Assembly: GCA_020152595.1 (NCBI GenBank)
Contig: JAIGNY010000589.1
Coordinates: 26,001 to 90,000 of the forward strand
DNA from: Chiridota heheva
Lineage: Eukaryota; Echinodermata; Holothuroidea; Apodida; Chiridotidae
Direction: 5' to 3'
Length of the DNA stretch: 64,000 bases
The translations under genes and the position numbers were made by a program. Below the pieces are notes generated by a model that did not search any database, was not told the DNA's origin, and was given only the letters and a program-made list of their open reading frames with translations. Below, in pieces: positions 1 through 11,344 of this stretch; within the stretch, counting starts at the first letter, position 1; each line of letters starts with the position of its first letter.

Positions 1-854
1 ATGCCACTGGTTTTCAGTTACTAGTTAGGTCCCAAACCACTGAAACCTGGACAGGCCCCTAGTTATAATATAGTGAGAAACTTATTTTGAATTCAGCAGC
101 AGTTGAATTTGACCATTCCTATAAAAGTACAAATGAAAGTAAAGAAATGATAATTAGGCAAAACTCCCATCTTACTGAGTAACAAATGAAGGATTATTAA
201 AGTTTTATTCAGTCATTATAGCTGAAAAACAAAACAAAGTTTTTAACAAAATGTAAGAACATTCTATTCAGAAATGTGTACACTTCCACTTGTGTAAAAG
301 ATGTCCATATTGAAATTCAAGTTAATGATGGTCAGAAGCAAATAAATTTTCTTCAAAAAGATTGTGATTGATTATCAGTAAAAAATAAATTGTTCCATGC
401 ATGCAATTAATTTTATTTTGAATTTAGAACACAGAAAATTACAGTTAAAGTTACAAACCCACAATATCTAACTCACAACAAAATTCAGAATGTTGTTAGT
501 GAAAATAGAGTGCACTAGCAGCAGGTACATTGTCTTGACCCTATCTAGCTAAACTGTATTAACAATAATATGGTCACAGACCACAGGCACAGGCCTAATG
601 AAAGTAGTTCCGACAATTATAAATTTCTATGAATTAATGAACCATGAGCATAAACACACAGTGCCTGGGATGTAGGTATTAAGTATCATTTGCCAAGTGA
701 GTTGTGTGATTTAAGTAAGAGATTAGAGTGGTGTTTGTTTCAAATTGTGGTTTCATTAAAAGGGGTTGGAAGACCAGTTTTTAATAGCATTGAAAGTTCA
801 TCATGTCAAGAACATAATGCAGTTCTTGCTATAAGGAGTAACCAAATATCTTAC
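1..854. other. AT-rich non-coding sequence
   Basis: I see no gene, RNA gene or clear repeat here. The sequence is AT-rich with many stops in all frames. From context it is intron or downstream flank of the minus-strand cysteine-rich gene whose exon lies at 855-951. A weak 64-codon open frame at 690-884 runs antisense into that exon and is not supported. Confidence 0.5.
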
Positions 855-951
855 CTCTTGACTATCATCTGGGCAGCTCGTTGAGCATGGGGGACAAACT
901 GTGCAATTATTCTTATTGGTGGTTAAACTTCCATCCGGACAACTGGTACAC
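855..951 (-). CDS. internal exon of a cysteine-rich extracellular protein
   Basis: A candidate internal exon of 97 nt. On the minus strand it follows a pyrimidine-rich acceptor (TTTTCTCTGCTACAG) and ends at a strong donor (GAG then GTAAGATA). After one leading nucleotide it reads 32 open codons with seven cysteines: it begins CTSCPDGSLTT and ends CSTSCPDDSQE. The C-x-x-C-P-D-G spacing resembles disulphide-rich extracellular repeats (EGF, TNFR or GCC2/GCC3-like), but I cannot assign a family from 32 residues. The leading phase fits the exon at 4065-4186, which ends with two spare nucleotides; joining them makes a proline codon. No signal peptide or start lies here, and the next exon would be to the left of the window. 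The family is unknown; that this is an exon is moderately sure. Confidence 0.6.
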
Positions 952-1373
952 CTGTAGCAGAGAAAATGAAGCACTTGATCAAAAGTAAGAGAGCGAATTC
1001 CCTGCACGTATTGACTCTTTTAAAATCACTTGTGATATATGAAGGCCTCTGCTTTTTTGATATCTGATTGTTCAGTAACATATACACTTACGTGAGTTTT
1101 GTATTATCACACAATTCTTACGCCAAACCAGAACACCAAATCTATTAAGGTTCTATTGCCAAAAAGTCCTGTTTCAAGGGCTATGCTGTTTACGCAATCT
1201 TCTTGATGTTCATGAGGGCAATCAAAATTGTATTCATGTACCCAAACCATGACTGATATGACATGTTCAAATAGGAACAAGTATTGTTTGGATTTAGAGT
1301 ATTTATTATATTCACAATTCACAATTAATTTGAAAGAAGTAAAGAATTAATATCTCCTATATTATCTCCTTAA
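952..1373. other. intron sequence, no feature seen
   Basis: AT-rich sequence between the acceptor of the 855-951 exon and a SINE. The short open frames here lack splice borders and recognisable residues. Confidence 0.4.
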
Positions 1374-1740
1374 AGAGGTGCTGTGGCTCAGTGGTTAAGG
1401 AGTCATGCTCGTATTCGGGAGGTACCAAGCTTGATTCCCATCATGAGCGCTGCATTGTGTCCTTGAGCAAGACACTTTACTCTACTTGCTTTAGTCCACT
1501 CAGCTGTAAAATGAATACCAGCAATGCTGGGGAGTTTATCTGTGATGGACTGGCATCCTGTCCATGGGGAGTACTGTACTCTCATTCGCTTGCGCCATGG
1601 AAACCGGGGATAAGCACCGGCTCAATGAGCCTAATGGCTCGGATGGATTTAGCTTATATAATCTCCTTAACAAAGGATGGAGTAGGAATTTAGGGTACTT
1701 TGTTCCTTCTCCCCAGTATTCTGATATAGGATGATGATGC
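1374..1740 (+). mobile_element. tRNA-derived SINE
   Basis: The head carries a perfect RNA polymerase III A box (TGGCTCAGTGG, 1384-1394) and a B-box-like GCTTGATTCCC (1429-1439), about 35 bp apart as in tRNA genes. The body follows at about 1456 with GTGTCCTTGAGCAAGACACT, a motif seen in the conserved central domain of several animal SINE families. The 3' end runs to about 1740 with short GATGATGAT repeats that could be its tail. Open frames over it on both strands are incidental. Assignment as a tRNA-headed SINE is fairly firm; the exact superfamily and 3' border are not. Confidence 0.75.
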
Positions 1741-2314
1741 TAATTGACAAATATATTAATCCCTCAAATGTGAACAATAAAGCTTGAACAGGTTATTCAC
1801 ATCATCATCCTTATCAATAGAACACACAAAGAAGAAAGAATCTACCAACTAAATATGAAGAAACAAATCAAAAAGAATTAGCCATGCCTACCCATTAATC
1901 TTCATCACATCAGACTAGAACATAGTAGGATAATTAACAGAACATACTGTAGTGTATTAAATTTGTACATATATGTACCATTCATGTCAGCAATTCAGGT
2001 TTTAGAATTTCATGTCTACAAGCTTGCCTTCACGGGCATATACACACACTCCCTACCCCCACAATCGCGCCAGCAAAGGTGCACAATGTTCCTTAAAGCT
2101 TTGGCATCAGAACAAAAAAATTGATGAAAACCTGTAAAGCAATAATGAACCACTTTTGTTTTTTATAATTATGGGCCGACAGTGCACATGGTCCACTATG
2201 TGTGAGGAGCACATAGAGTAAGAAACAGAGAAGTCATTGGGGGTCCAAATATCCAATCATTTGAAAATTACATCATTCAAACCTATTAGCAAATGGAACT
2301 GTGCAGCTGGGTCA
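1741..2314. other. intergenic or intronic sequence, no feature seen
   Basis: AT-rich sequence with no open frame, splice pair or repeat I can support. From context it lies in the intron between the 4.1 kb and 0.9 kb exons. Confidence 0.4.
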
Positions 2315-2838
2315 CAGGATGCTGGCACACCACAGGATGCTGGCACACCACAGGATGCTGGCACACCACAGGATGCTGGCACACCACAGGATGCTGGCAC
2401 ACCACAGGATGCTGGCACACCACAGGATGCTGGCACACCACAGGATGCTGGCACACCACGGGATGCTGGCACACCACGGGATGCTGGCACACCACGGGAT
2501 GCTGGCACACCACGGGATGCTGGCACACCACAGGATGCTGGCACACAGGATGCTGGCACACCACAGGATGCTGGCACACCACAGGATGATGGCACACCGC
2601 AGGATGCTGGCACACCACAGGATGCTGGCACACCACAGGATGCTGGCACATCACAAGATGCTGGCACACCACAAGATGCTGGCACACCACAGGATGATGG
2701 CACACCACTGGATGCTGGCACACCACAGGATGATGGCACACCACAGGATGCTGGCACACCACAGGATGATGGCACACCACAGGATGCTGGCACACCACAG
2801 GATGCTGGCACATCACAGGATGCTGGCACACCACACCT
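2315..2838 (+). repeat. 18-bp minisatellite, about 29 copies
   Basis: Tandem units of CAGGATGCTGGCACACCA. Variants are single substitutions (CACGGG, GATGATGG, CATCAC) plus one truncated unit near 2545 (CACACAGGATG). The unit is a multiple of three and has no stop in several frames, so open frames of 190-231 codons cover the array on both strands. In one plus frame it reads as a QDAGTP repeat. There is no supporting gene structure, so I treat these as by-products. The flank just after the array (2829-2895) is repeated at about 3662-3735. Confidence 0.9.
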
Positions 2839-3735
2839 GCATAATAAAGTCTCAGCAAAGCAAGATTTTTGTGTGGTTTATCTCCTCTTTTCTCCCGACA
2901 GGTATGTTTATACTTCTTACTTTTACTTGTAACATTTAGTTTAAGCCTCCAAGAACATGTTAGAACATGTTAGTATACTTAAATTTGCTATAGATCACTT
3001 GCTTTGGTCATATTTACTTGATTTCTCATAAAGACGAAGTACACCAATTTCATTGAGAAAGACATAAAACAGTGCCCACGTGTATTGTATACCAAGAACT
3101 TACTTAGACCCAGTGTGTGCAAGAGGTACACTGCCAGCAGAGAGATGCTAATTAACATATTAGATAGACCCATTGTTGCATATGTGTCTACTATAATGCA
3201 TGTACTTTAGGGCATCAGATCATTTTGTTTCTTTGTGACTGGTCACTTGTCATGCATGAAAACACATATATTTAAAAGTTATGTTTGGAATGATTGATAT
3301 AATGTATTGAGGTGTGTGGTAAGATTGTGATGGACAGAGATTGTGAAATGAAGGAGAGAAAATGATGGTAATAAGAAAATCCTGTGTGTTGTTATGTGTA
3401 CATTCATGGTTAAGTGGCTGTAGATCCATGGATGAGGGCATTATATTTTATTGTTTTGTTTTTTGGCAGTTGCTTCCTTGTGAAAAATTGGTTAATTGAA
3501 TGACCTCGAGTCACATGGGTTGCTGATATGAATATTCATTCAGTACAGTTTAAAGTGGAATTCACAGTAAGTATTTCTCACGGAATGTGAAATGGAAATA
3601 TCCATGTGTATTTTATTTGATAAGTTGAGAACGCCCTCATATTTTGATCTATTGTCACTGTAGCACACCACACCTGCATTACAAAGTGTCTCAGCAAAGC
3701 AAGATTTTCATGTGGTTTATCTCGTTTTCTCCAGG
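2829..3735 (+). repeat. pair of direct repeats flanking 0.8 kb
   Basis: About 65 bp beginning CACCACACCTGCATAATAAAG at 2832 and running through AGCAAAGCAAGATTTT and GTGGTTTATCTC recurs near 3665-3735 with a few differences. The second copy has only one GCACACCA motif before it and no minisatellite. The sequence between has no recognisable gene. Confidence 0.75.
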
Positions 3736-4064
3736 CAGCTCTCCCAGTAGGATATACCTTGAGTCAAGTTGAGTGGAGGGCAAAATATGTACAGTAATTG
3801 ATAAGTGGCCATTTTGATACTGCTGAATATGCCACTTATGAAATAAGCTGCTGAAACGATAGTGAGTTGTTATCACAGAAATTCATAGGAAAAAGGCTTG
3901 CTGACCTTCCAGCTTGGAATAAATGACATAAAAATAGAGTGTACATTTAAACTTGACCTCATTTCCCCAGTAAAGAGAATTAATCTCCCTCTGTAGTACC
4001 AGTTATGAGACCAGGCTGCATGCATTTACCTTTTAACTGAAAATATAAAAACATTTTTACTCAC

Positions 4065-4186
4065 GGAGAATTTGTATACAGTGCACACTTAGTTGTAGTG
4101 TTAGCCCTGAAGAGTTCTCCTGCTCCACAAAGGTCATATCTTACACCACATGAATCTGTAAAATCATAACTATCTGGATTTTCACA
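4065..4186 (-). CDS. internal exon of a cysteine-rich extracellular protein
   Basis: A 122-nt candidate exon on the minus strand. A pyrimidine tract (CTTTCTTTTTCAAG) precedes it and a donor GTGAGTAA follows it. Only one frame is open: it begins CENPDSYDF and contains DSCGVRYDLCGAGELF, NTTTKCALYTNS and a last partial codon CC. It has four cysteines and one N-glycosylation sequon (NTT), so it is probably extracellular. The frame starts in phase 0 and ends in phase 2, matching the 855-951 exon, so the two probably belong to one transcript with a 3.1-kb intron containing a SINE and a minisatellite. The acceptor AAG is a less common form. I do not recognise the domain. Confidence 0.55.
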
Positions 4187-4292
4187 CTTGAAAAAGAAAG
4201 AAGTTATAAAATAATTCAAATTTCCAAGACTACAATATTTTTAAAAAATTGTTCTGAAAAAGATCAATTCATCCATCCATCTATTCAATACA

Positions 4293-4622
4293 ACTATTCA
4301 GCGCTCACTTAGGCCACTCCCATTACATCAATCATGTTACTCTTATTCATCATCACGTTACTATTCAGCGCTTACTTAGGCCACTCCCATTACATCAATC
4401 ATATTACTCGTATTCATCATCACGTTACTATTCAGCGCTCACTTAGGCCACTCCCATTACATCAATCATATTACTCTTATTCATCATCATGTTACTATTC
4501 AACGCTCACTTAGGCTAGTCCCATTACATCAATCATGTTACTCTTATTTATCATCACGTTACTATTCAGCGCTCACTTAGGCCACTCCCATCACATCAAT
4601 CATGTTACTCTTATTCATCATA
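4293..4622 (+). repeat. 67-bp tandem repeat, 5 copies
   Basis: Five units start with CTATTCAGCGCTCACTTAGG near 4293, 4361, 4428, 4495 and 4562, and each ends with TTATTCATCATCACGTTA. Copies differ at scattered single bases. No coding potential. Confidence 0.85.
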
Positions 4623-4884
4623 ACTTAACATAGCTAAGTTTCTAAATTGTAATCAGCATCTTGGGCATGTTGTCATTTTATAGTATATTATTTTTATTAG
4701 AGTGAAGTAATTCTCAGTTAAACTATGATAGATACATTTGAACGTCAGCTACTCAAGTTGGAAAGACTGAATTCAGTACACAAATTTGGATGTCATCTAC
4801 ATGTTTGCAGAAGCAACATGTTACACACTTCCTTTATGAGTGATGTTTATTGTTCCGCTTGATCTGGTTCACCTTTATTTGAGT

Positions 4885-4965
4885 GGTGGCAGTTTACGTG
4901 ATTTAGCGCTATACAAATTTCTTCTACTTTTCTTTTATTATTACTATTATTGAAACTGAAAATAA
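4885..4965 (-). repeat. fragment of (TAA)n-TATAGC interspersed repeat
   Basis: On the minus strand an interrupted AATAATAGTAATAATA tract leads into TTTGTATAGCGCTAAATCACG. The same arrangement starts the longer copy at 63679, (TAA)n then TTTTATATAGCACATTATACC. This looks like a short truncated member of that family. Confidence 0.5.
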
Positions 4966-6000
4966 GATCCTGCTCTATAAGCCTAATAGCTCTAAGGATT
5001 TAGCTTTTTTTTTTAAACTATTAACAAATTGGGTCACATTTTTGAGGGCATGTGTACAAGATGGCAGCCGCATTAAAGCTTGATGTTAAATTATTAAACT
5101 TTTCATTTATCTGAAAAATCATTTTAGATAAGCCTTGAGAGTATTTTTGATTCAAGTTACATGTTGCCCAAATGAAGTACAAAAATATTGATCAATGCAA
5201 AATAACCTTTAACAAATACATGCAATTCAATGTCACATGACTGTTCAAGCCTACACCCAACTTCTTACACTCCCACTACCCCCTTCTTACCCCCCTCCGA
5301 AAAACAAAAAAACAATTCATGAATGAGAGTAGGGATGGTGATTTAAATGGAGTCCACAATCCTAGCCAAAACAAATAAAACAAAGTTCAAGCAACTTTCG
5401 AGCCTCACCATTCCCTTATTCAATGTTGGGCGGTTTTGAAAGATTCTTGGCCAAAATGACAATGTTAGCAAAGGGTGCAGGATTTGTTATTACCTTTTGA
5501 CAGGGATAGTAATGTCTGCCAAAACAATTCAAATGAAAGTTAAGTTACGATTTGCGCTTCAACCAAATTCGAGCAATTCAATATTGGGAAAATTTGGCCA
5601 AAATTATAACATTGAAGAGGTGTGCTGGGTTTGTTTTATTTACTTTTGGTGGGGATTGTAAGTGGCATGCCACTGAGATCCTCATACCTTGGGCCTATTA
5701 TCCACCGACTCTGCTGCTACAAAGATGCACATGCATAACAGCATCCATGAGAAAATCATTCTCACCATCATGGTCTCTAAAAACAAGGAAAACAGAAAGT
5801 CCAAACTTCATCCCAAAGAGTAGAAATCTAGAAAGAACTGATTGACAAACAATTGTCCATGTAACATTGACAATCTCACCAGAACAAAACAAATGATATT
5901 CTGAAATTCTCCCGCTAAAACAATACCAACATGATAGTAAACAAATCCATGCATTAATAATAATCAAACTGATATCAAGTTTGTCCAAGTATTGTCCAAT
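4966..6000. other. non-coding, with a weak two-fold repeat
   Basis: No gene seen. Near 5440-5510 and 5600-5670 two similar stretches occur (GGCCAAAATGACAATGTTAG and GGCCAAAATTATAACATTG, each followed by GCAGGATTTGT or GCTGGGTTTGT and later AGGGATAGTAA or GGGGATTGTAA), suggesting an old tandem duplication about 160 bp apart. The open frames over 5552-5988 show no recognisable protein. Confidence 0.4.
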
Positions 6001-6059
6001 TCAGGCAATGTCACTAGGATAATATTTATCCAAAATTCCTTTTTAAAATAAATAACAGG

Positions 6060-6480
6060 CCTCCCAGTGACTTTTTTTTAAATAAAGGTTTTTTTAAAGA
6101 TTGGAAAAGTTTAAATAAAGGTTTTTAAAGGTTTTGGATTTAAATAAAAAGGTTTATAAAGGTTAACTCATGGAATAATTTTTCATACAATGAGCATATT
6201 CAGGGGCAAAAGGCAGTTGGTGGCGCCAAAAGTCCATTACTTACGTGAAGTTGGAAATTTTATTTTGGTCCTGCTACTTTTTAAATGTGTGTTGAGAACA
6301 GATATGCTATTAAATGGATGCGTATACTTACTAATAAAGCTAAAACCTTGGCACTCGAATCATTTACCTTACTTAACTTTGAAAATAAAGGTTTTCAAAG
6401 GTTATTTTGAAAGGAATAAAGGTTCAATTTGTCAATAAAAGGTTTTTAAAGGTTTTAAAGGTTTTTAAAGGTTTACCGGG
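6060..6480 (+). repeat. AAAGGTTTTT low-complexity repeats
   Basis: Degenerate AATAAAGGTTTTTAAAGG motifs recur at 6085-6165 and again at 6385-6472, with non-repetitive sequence between. No coding signal. Confidence 0.6.
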
Positions 6481-6619
6481 AGCCCTGATTAATAATCTAT
6501 TATGAAAATAAATATCAAATTCTCTCAAATACAGCAGGTTTAGTCCAAAATTGATCATAACCTAACTTTACACAAAACAAATTAAAGTTAAGTTCCACAA
6601 AAAGCCCACAGATATCAAA

Positions 6620-7090
6620 TAAGTTATTTCATATGAAAGAGAACTTACAGAGAAACAGAATGGTGAAGAAAGCACCCCAAAATCTTATTCCATTAAGCAG
6701 TTTTAAAGTTTAACTTTGGTATCAATTGTGTAGAAACAACTGAATTCAGACTACCTGTGATGTCACAGTCTCAGGTTCCTCAATATCCTTATGTATTCTA
6801 TGATATTTTGTCCTGCAATTTGTGGTTTAAAAACCATGGGATTGTAAGTAAAGTAAAAAAACTGAATCTATTACGTGTAATTATAATTCACCACCGGAAG
6901 AAAGTGAAAATAATTCCATTCGTAAAAGCTTAAATCCATTTCCCTAAAATTACATTTAATTCTACACAGATAAGACAGCTCTAAAATTGAATATCTCCTT
7001 ACGATTAGCACTTTCTTCACCATTTTCTTTCTTTTTACGTCCTCTTTTATATAAGATAAAGTTGCTTGACCACTGAACTAATCCTTTAAC
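6620..7090. mobile_element. MITE family M1, copy 1 (one end truncated)
   Basis: The right end reads TTGCTTGACCACTGAACTAATCCTTTAA, the reverse complement of the family terminus AAGGATTANTTCAGTGGTCA. Inside are the family blocks CATATGAAAGAGAAC, GTGATGTCACAGTCTCAGG, TATTTTGTCCTGCAATTTGTGG and CCTCTTTTATATAAGATAAA. The left terminus is missing; similarity begins around 6620. Other copies lie at 27866, 29524, 35541 and 55280. Confidence 0.65.
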
Positions 7091-7739
7091 ATAGTGGAAA
7101 TCTGACATCTACTGTGATAGACATCTGTTGATGTTACACAGCACATACTGTATTATTGTAAATTATTTTTCTTTTTTTCCATGGTAGGCTGTAAACGTTT
7201 CCACCAGTTTAGCTAGATCTGTCTGAGAACTTCTTTTCACATCACACCTTATAGTCTGTATAAAATATTCTAAATATTTTTTTAACTGATACAATCGTAT
7301 TATACATGCTTTTTATTGATTGGTTTATTGTACATGTGGAGAAACAAATACATTGAATAAGTGATCAAAACAGAACTAAGGCACTAGGCCTACAGTATAA
7401 TGTATATCGAGAACTGATATCAATGCAGGACTGCAACACGCATTTAAATTTTGTCTACAAACCTTTCTTTGTGAAGAATGTCGCAATAACAAAGCAAGTT
7501 ACACAAACAGGACACGTAATCACATTGAACTGCAAGCTGATGATACACTGTGTCTACAGAAATAAAAGACAAACTATTTTCAATTTGTTCGCACTGATAA
7601 AAACAATAAAAAAAACCTTTGAAATTGTAGTGGTATACAGTAGTACTTCTCCATTGTTTCATGTTGTGTAGCTTTTCCGGACAGAATGGTTCTGCTAGCC
7701 AGATATTTAGGAGACACGAGATCTGCTAGCCAGATCTCC

Positions 7740-8665
7740 AGGAGGCCTAGGAGTCTCTTGCTCCCTCTGGACTTCCTCGCTCCCTCTAGACTCCCTCGCT
7801 CCCTCTAGACTCCCTCGTTCCTTCTAGACTCCCTCGCTCCGTCTAGACTCCCTCGCGCCTCCCTCGCGCCTCCCTCGCGCCTCCCTCGCGCCTCCCTCGC
7901 GCCTCCCTCGCGCCTCCCTCGCGCCTCCCTCGCGCCTCCCTCGCGCCTCCCCTCGCGCCTCCCCTCGCGCCTCCTCGCGCCTCCCTCGCGGCCTCCCTCG
8001 CGCCTCCTCGCGCCTCCCCTCGCGCCTCCCTCGCGCCTCCCCTCGCGCCTCCCCTCGCGCCTCCTCGCGCCTCCCTCGCGCCTCCCTCGCGCCTCCCTCG
8101 CGCCTCCCTCGCGCCTCCCTCGCGCCTCCCTCGCGCCTCCCTCGCGCCTCCCTCGCGCCTCCCTCGCGCCTCCCTCGCGCCTCCCTCGCGCCTCCCTCTA
8201 GCCTCCCTCGCGCCTCCCTCGCGCCTCCCTCGCGCCTCCCTCGCGCCTCCCTCGCGCCTCCCTCACTCCCTCTAGCCTCCCTCGCTCCGTCCAGCCTCCC
8301 TCGCTCCGTCCAGCCTCCCTCGCTCCCTTTATCCTCCCTCGTTCCCCGCCCCCTCAAGCCTCCATTGTTCCCTTTATCCTCCCTCGTTCCCCTCTAGCCT
8401 CCCGTCCCCCTCTAGTCTTCCGTCTCCCCTCTAGCCTCCTGTCCCACTCTAGCCTCCCGTCCCCCTCTAGCCTCCTGTCCCCTCTAGCCTTCAGTCTTCC
8501 CTCTAGCCTCCCATCCCCCCTCTAGCCTCCCAGCCCCCTCTAGCCTCCCCCCCCTCCAGCCTCTCATCCCCTCTAGCCTGCTGCCCCTCCAGTCCCCTAA
8601 GCCTCCAATCGCCCCTCCAGCCTCCCGTCTTGCTTCCAGCCTCCCGTCCCCCTCTGGCCTCCATC
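7740..8665 (+). repeat. C-rich minisatellite with an 11-bp core
   Basis: The core 7848-8275 is built from CCTCCCTCGCG units with occasional one-base gains or losses. Degenerate CCCTCTAGCCTCC units flank it on both sides. The minus strand is G-rich (GAGGGAGGCGCGAGG) and could form G-quadruplexes. A 177-codon minus frame over it encodes only R, E, G and A repeats and is not a gene. Confidence 0.9.
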
Positions 8666-8866
8666 CTAAAGTATTTTGTATTTTGGAAAATTGTATTGTA
8701 TATATACATCACAACAAGAAAACCGATGAATTCCCTTTAAGCTATTGTTTTACAATTCGTGAACACAGCTCTCTGATTGGGAGCAGTTAAACAAATATCA
8801 CCAAGAAATTTTTAATTTCCATCTATCACACTTTAGCAAAAGAAAAAAAGTCTAATGATTTGCAGT

Positions 8867-9075
8867 GACTAAAACTAAGGACAGAATTTTGAAGAGTTGC
8901 AATAAACATTTTGAATTGGCATCTCTTTCATACCACACCTTTTGCATTCATTACAACAGTTAGCACATAGTTTCCAAGTTATGAATAATCCAAGTTTGAA
9001 GAATTAAAAAAAAACCATCAATGTAATTCTTTAAGATTCTGTCCTAAATTTCAGTTACTGAAAATCATTAAGTTA
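8867..9075. repeat. imperfect inverted repeat
   Basis: CAGTGACTAAAACTAAGGACAGAATTTT near 8870 is inverted near 9045-9070 (AAGATTCTGTCCTAAATTTCAGTTACTG). A third related copy in direct orientation to the second lies near 9852 (TTTCTGTCCTACATTTCCGT). Together these suggest remnants of a foldback element spread over 8.87-9.9 kb. Confidence 0.4.
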
Positions 9076-10955
9076 AGTTTTGAAAGAGGGGGGTATGGCG
9101 GAAATTCAAAATTTCCTGGACATATTCAACTGCTCCCATTCAAAAAATGGTGGTGAAGAATTGAAAAACAATCTTGAAAAATGAAGAATTGTAAAACAAT
9201 AAGGAAATTCGTAGTACTTGCATAATTCATAATCAGGCTATAAAATTGAAATTGCTATAAAAAGGTAAATTTTTTAACCGAGTTTGATTTTTCATATTGT
9301 AACAGCCTAATTCATGGTTTACAGTACATTTTCTTGCAATTAAGCTCAAGTTGTTGCTATGTCCATATATGTTTGAAGAAGTTGACTGGTGCAGAAAATG
9401 TATCCAGAAAGATAAATTACTTGAAATCATGGGCGACTCGTCATAGGGGCAAGGGGTTGATGCCCCCAAATAATTCCTCAACATTTTTTTAATCTATAAC
9501 GAATACACACATACAGTACCTCAAATATTTGCACAATGGAAAGGAGTTATTATTATCTAGCTGATTGTTTTCAATATTCACCACATACTATGGTTCGATA
9601 GAATTAAAAAATACTGTCATTGGTTTACAATGTTCTTATCCATTAAAATTCTGCTATGCTACATGTAAAGCATGTCCATAACATTCCAGCAATACTATAG
9701 AGTAGCTCTATTAAAGGTATATGGACAGGTTGAGATTTTACATTCTGTTGAGTTAAGGGCTAATGAAATTTTGAAGATTGTTTTAATGATTTAAAAGTTG
9801 TGAAGAATGGAAAAGAGACAGCTCTAAATCTTTAATGTTTATTCTTTACCTTTCTGTCCTACATTTCCGTCACTGAAAGTCTGACTGCTTTCTTCTGCTA
9901 ATTTTCAATAAAAGGAATGAAGATTCAAAACTTCTTGGTCATATACACCATTCACACTTCTAGTCTGCTCATGCGCACAAGGATGTATCACCTTCAAGTT
10001 GCAAGTAAACAAACCAATACTACGAACACACAGCAAAATACGCTCTTGGTTTGCATACTATAGTGTTATTGCACGTCGTTTAGAAATATGCACATTGTAT
10101 TGTACATGGCCTAAGGTTATAAAGTCAGTCCACAATTTCACTTTCTGAGTTAGGACGACATAAGTTTTTTCTGATGACTTGATATTACCTAGAATACTCA
10201 AAGTTACATAACATACTAAGTAAAGAAAACATCGAAGAAAAAAAACGACAGAATTCTAAATACAGTGACTTTAAAAATGTGTTATTGCTGCAGTCAATAG
10301 GGACAATTGTTGTTTACTCGCAACTCAAAATGGCGGACCGAACTGTGAAAGAGTGTATTCAACCCGCACCCATTCATGAATAGTCGTTCAACTTTGCAGC
10401 AATCTGATTGGCTAATTTCATTCCATTAAAAACTTTTGACCAGTGTTATACAACTAAGGAGAATTGATCGACACAATCTTCATTCCACCTTTTATAAACC
10501 AGAAAACCAAAAGCTTTTGTGGTTCTAATGCCTCCCCTTTTTTCTCTTTAATTTTATTTCAATTTTAAAATACAGCACTTTAAAGGTACAACACTGCCAT
10601 AAAAAGAAAACAGCCTATTATCACAATCAAAACAATTGACATGTACTATATGTTAATTTGTCTATGTGACATCATACAGTAGGTGTTTCAAATTTACTGC
10701 TAGCTTTTCCTATATGGAAAACTCTAAAATGTCTGTAACTTGTAAACCAAAAATATTAAATTTATTTCATTTTGTTTTACTTTTTTTTCTCTTGTCACAT
10801 ATGATTATTTGAATATTCCTTTCATTTTTTCAGATAAAGGAAATTATTCTTAGATCTGCTTCTGTTGGTCATCATAAGTTAGCAAAGATATTATCCATCG
10901 ATTAAATTTTTAATAATTTCTGACCAATATCAGATTGATTTATGAACAGAATCTT
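9076..10955. other. non-coding, with a weak foldback near 10 kb
   Basis: No gene recognised. Near 9996-10017 TTGCAAGTAAACAAACCAAT is roughly inverted at 10306-10326 (CAATTGTTGTTTACTCGCAA), giving a possible 340-bp foldback. The remainder is AT-rich with short frames only. Confidence 0.35.
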
Positions 10956-10958
10956 GTA

Positions 10959-11343
10959 AGAACAAGCATTTCATAGCAATTTCACATCAAGCTCCGCCCA
11001 CTACGCATATTAATGATAAGAGACCTGCTAACAACGGAGACATGTGCACAATACCTAATAACAGTAGCATAGCAAGTATTACACAAAACTGTCAAACGAC
11101 TGCTTAATAATCACATATTCAAGAATTGTATAATTAGCCCAGCCTACTCATTAATATGCATGATATCATCACCAAAGAATGACATGGTTCTTGTACTACA
11201 TATAAGCATTCTGTATACTAATTATGACATGTCTGCAGTGTACGGCTCATGAGATATTGAGAGAACAAGCATTTCATAGCAATTTCACATCAAGTTCCAC
11301 CCACCATGCATATTAATGATATGAGACCTGCTAACACATACAT
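10959..11343 (+). repeat. about 300-bp tandem repeat (family R300), first unit and start of the second
   Basis: AGAACAAGCATTTCATAGCA occurs at 10959 and again at about 11262, each followed by CAATTTCACATCAAG and a CATATTAATGAT block. The first unit is complete. The second is cut at about 11344 by a LINE and resumes at about 14185 with ACATGTGCACAATACCTAAT. Related, more diverged copies occur at 58740-59640. All copies carry TTAATATGCATGAYATCA. Confidence 0.8.
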
Positions 11344-11344
11344 G

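Noticed and set aside
2237..2939. 231-codon frame encoding QDAGTP repeats
   Set aside because: The array is open in several frames on both strands, and flanking frame sequence is short and unremarkable.
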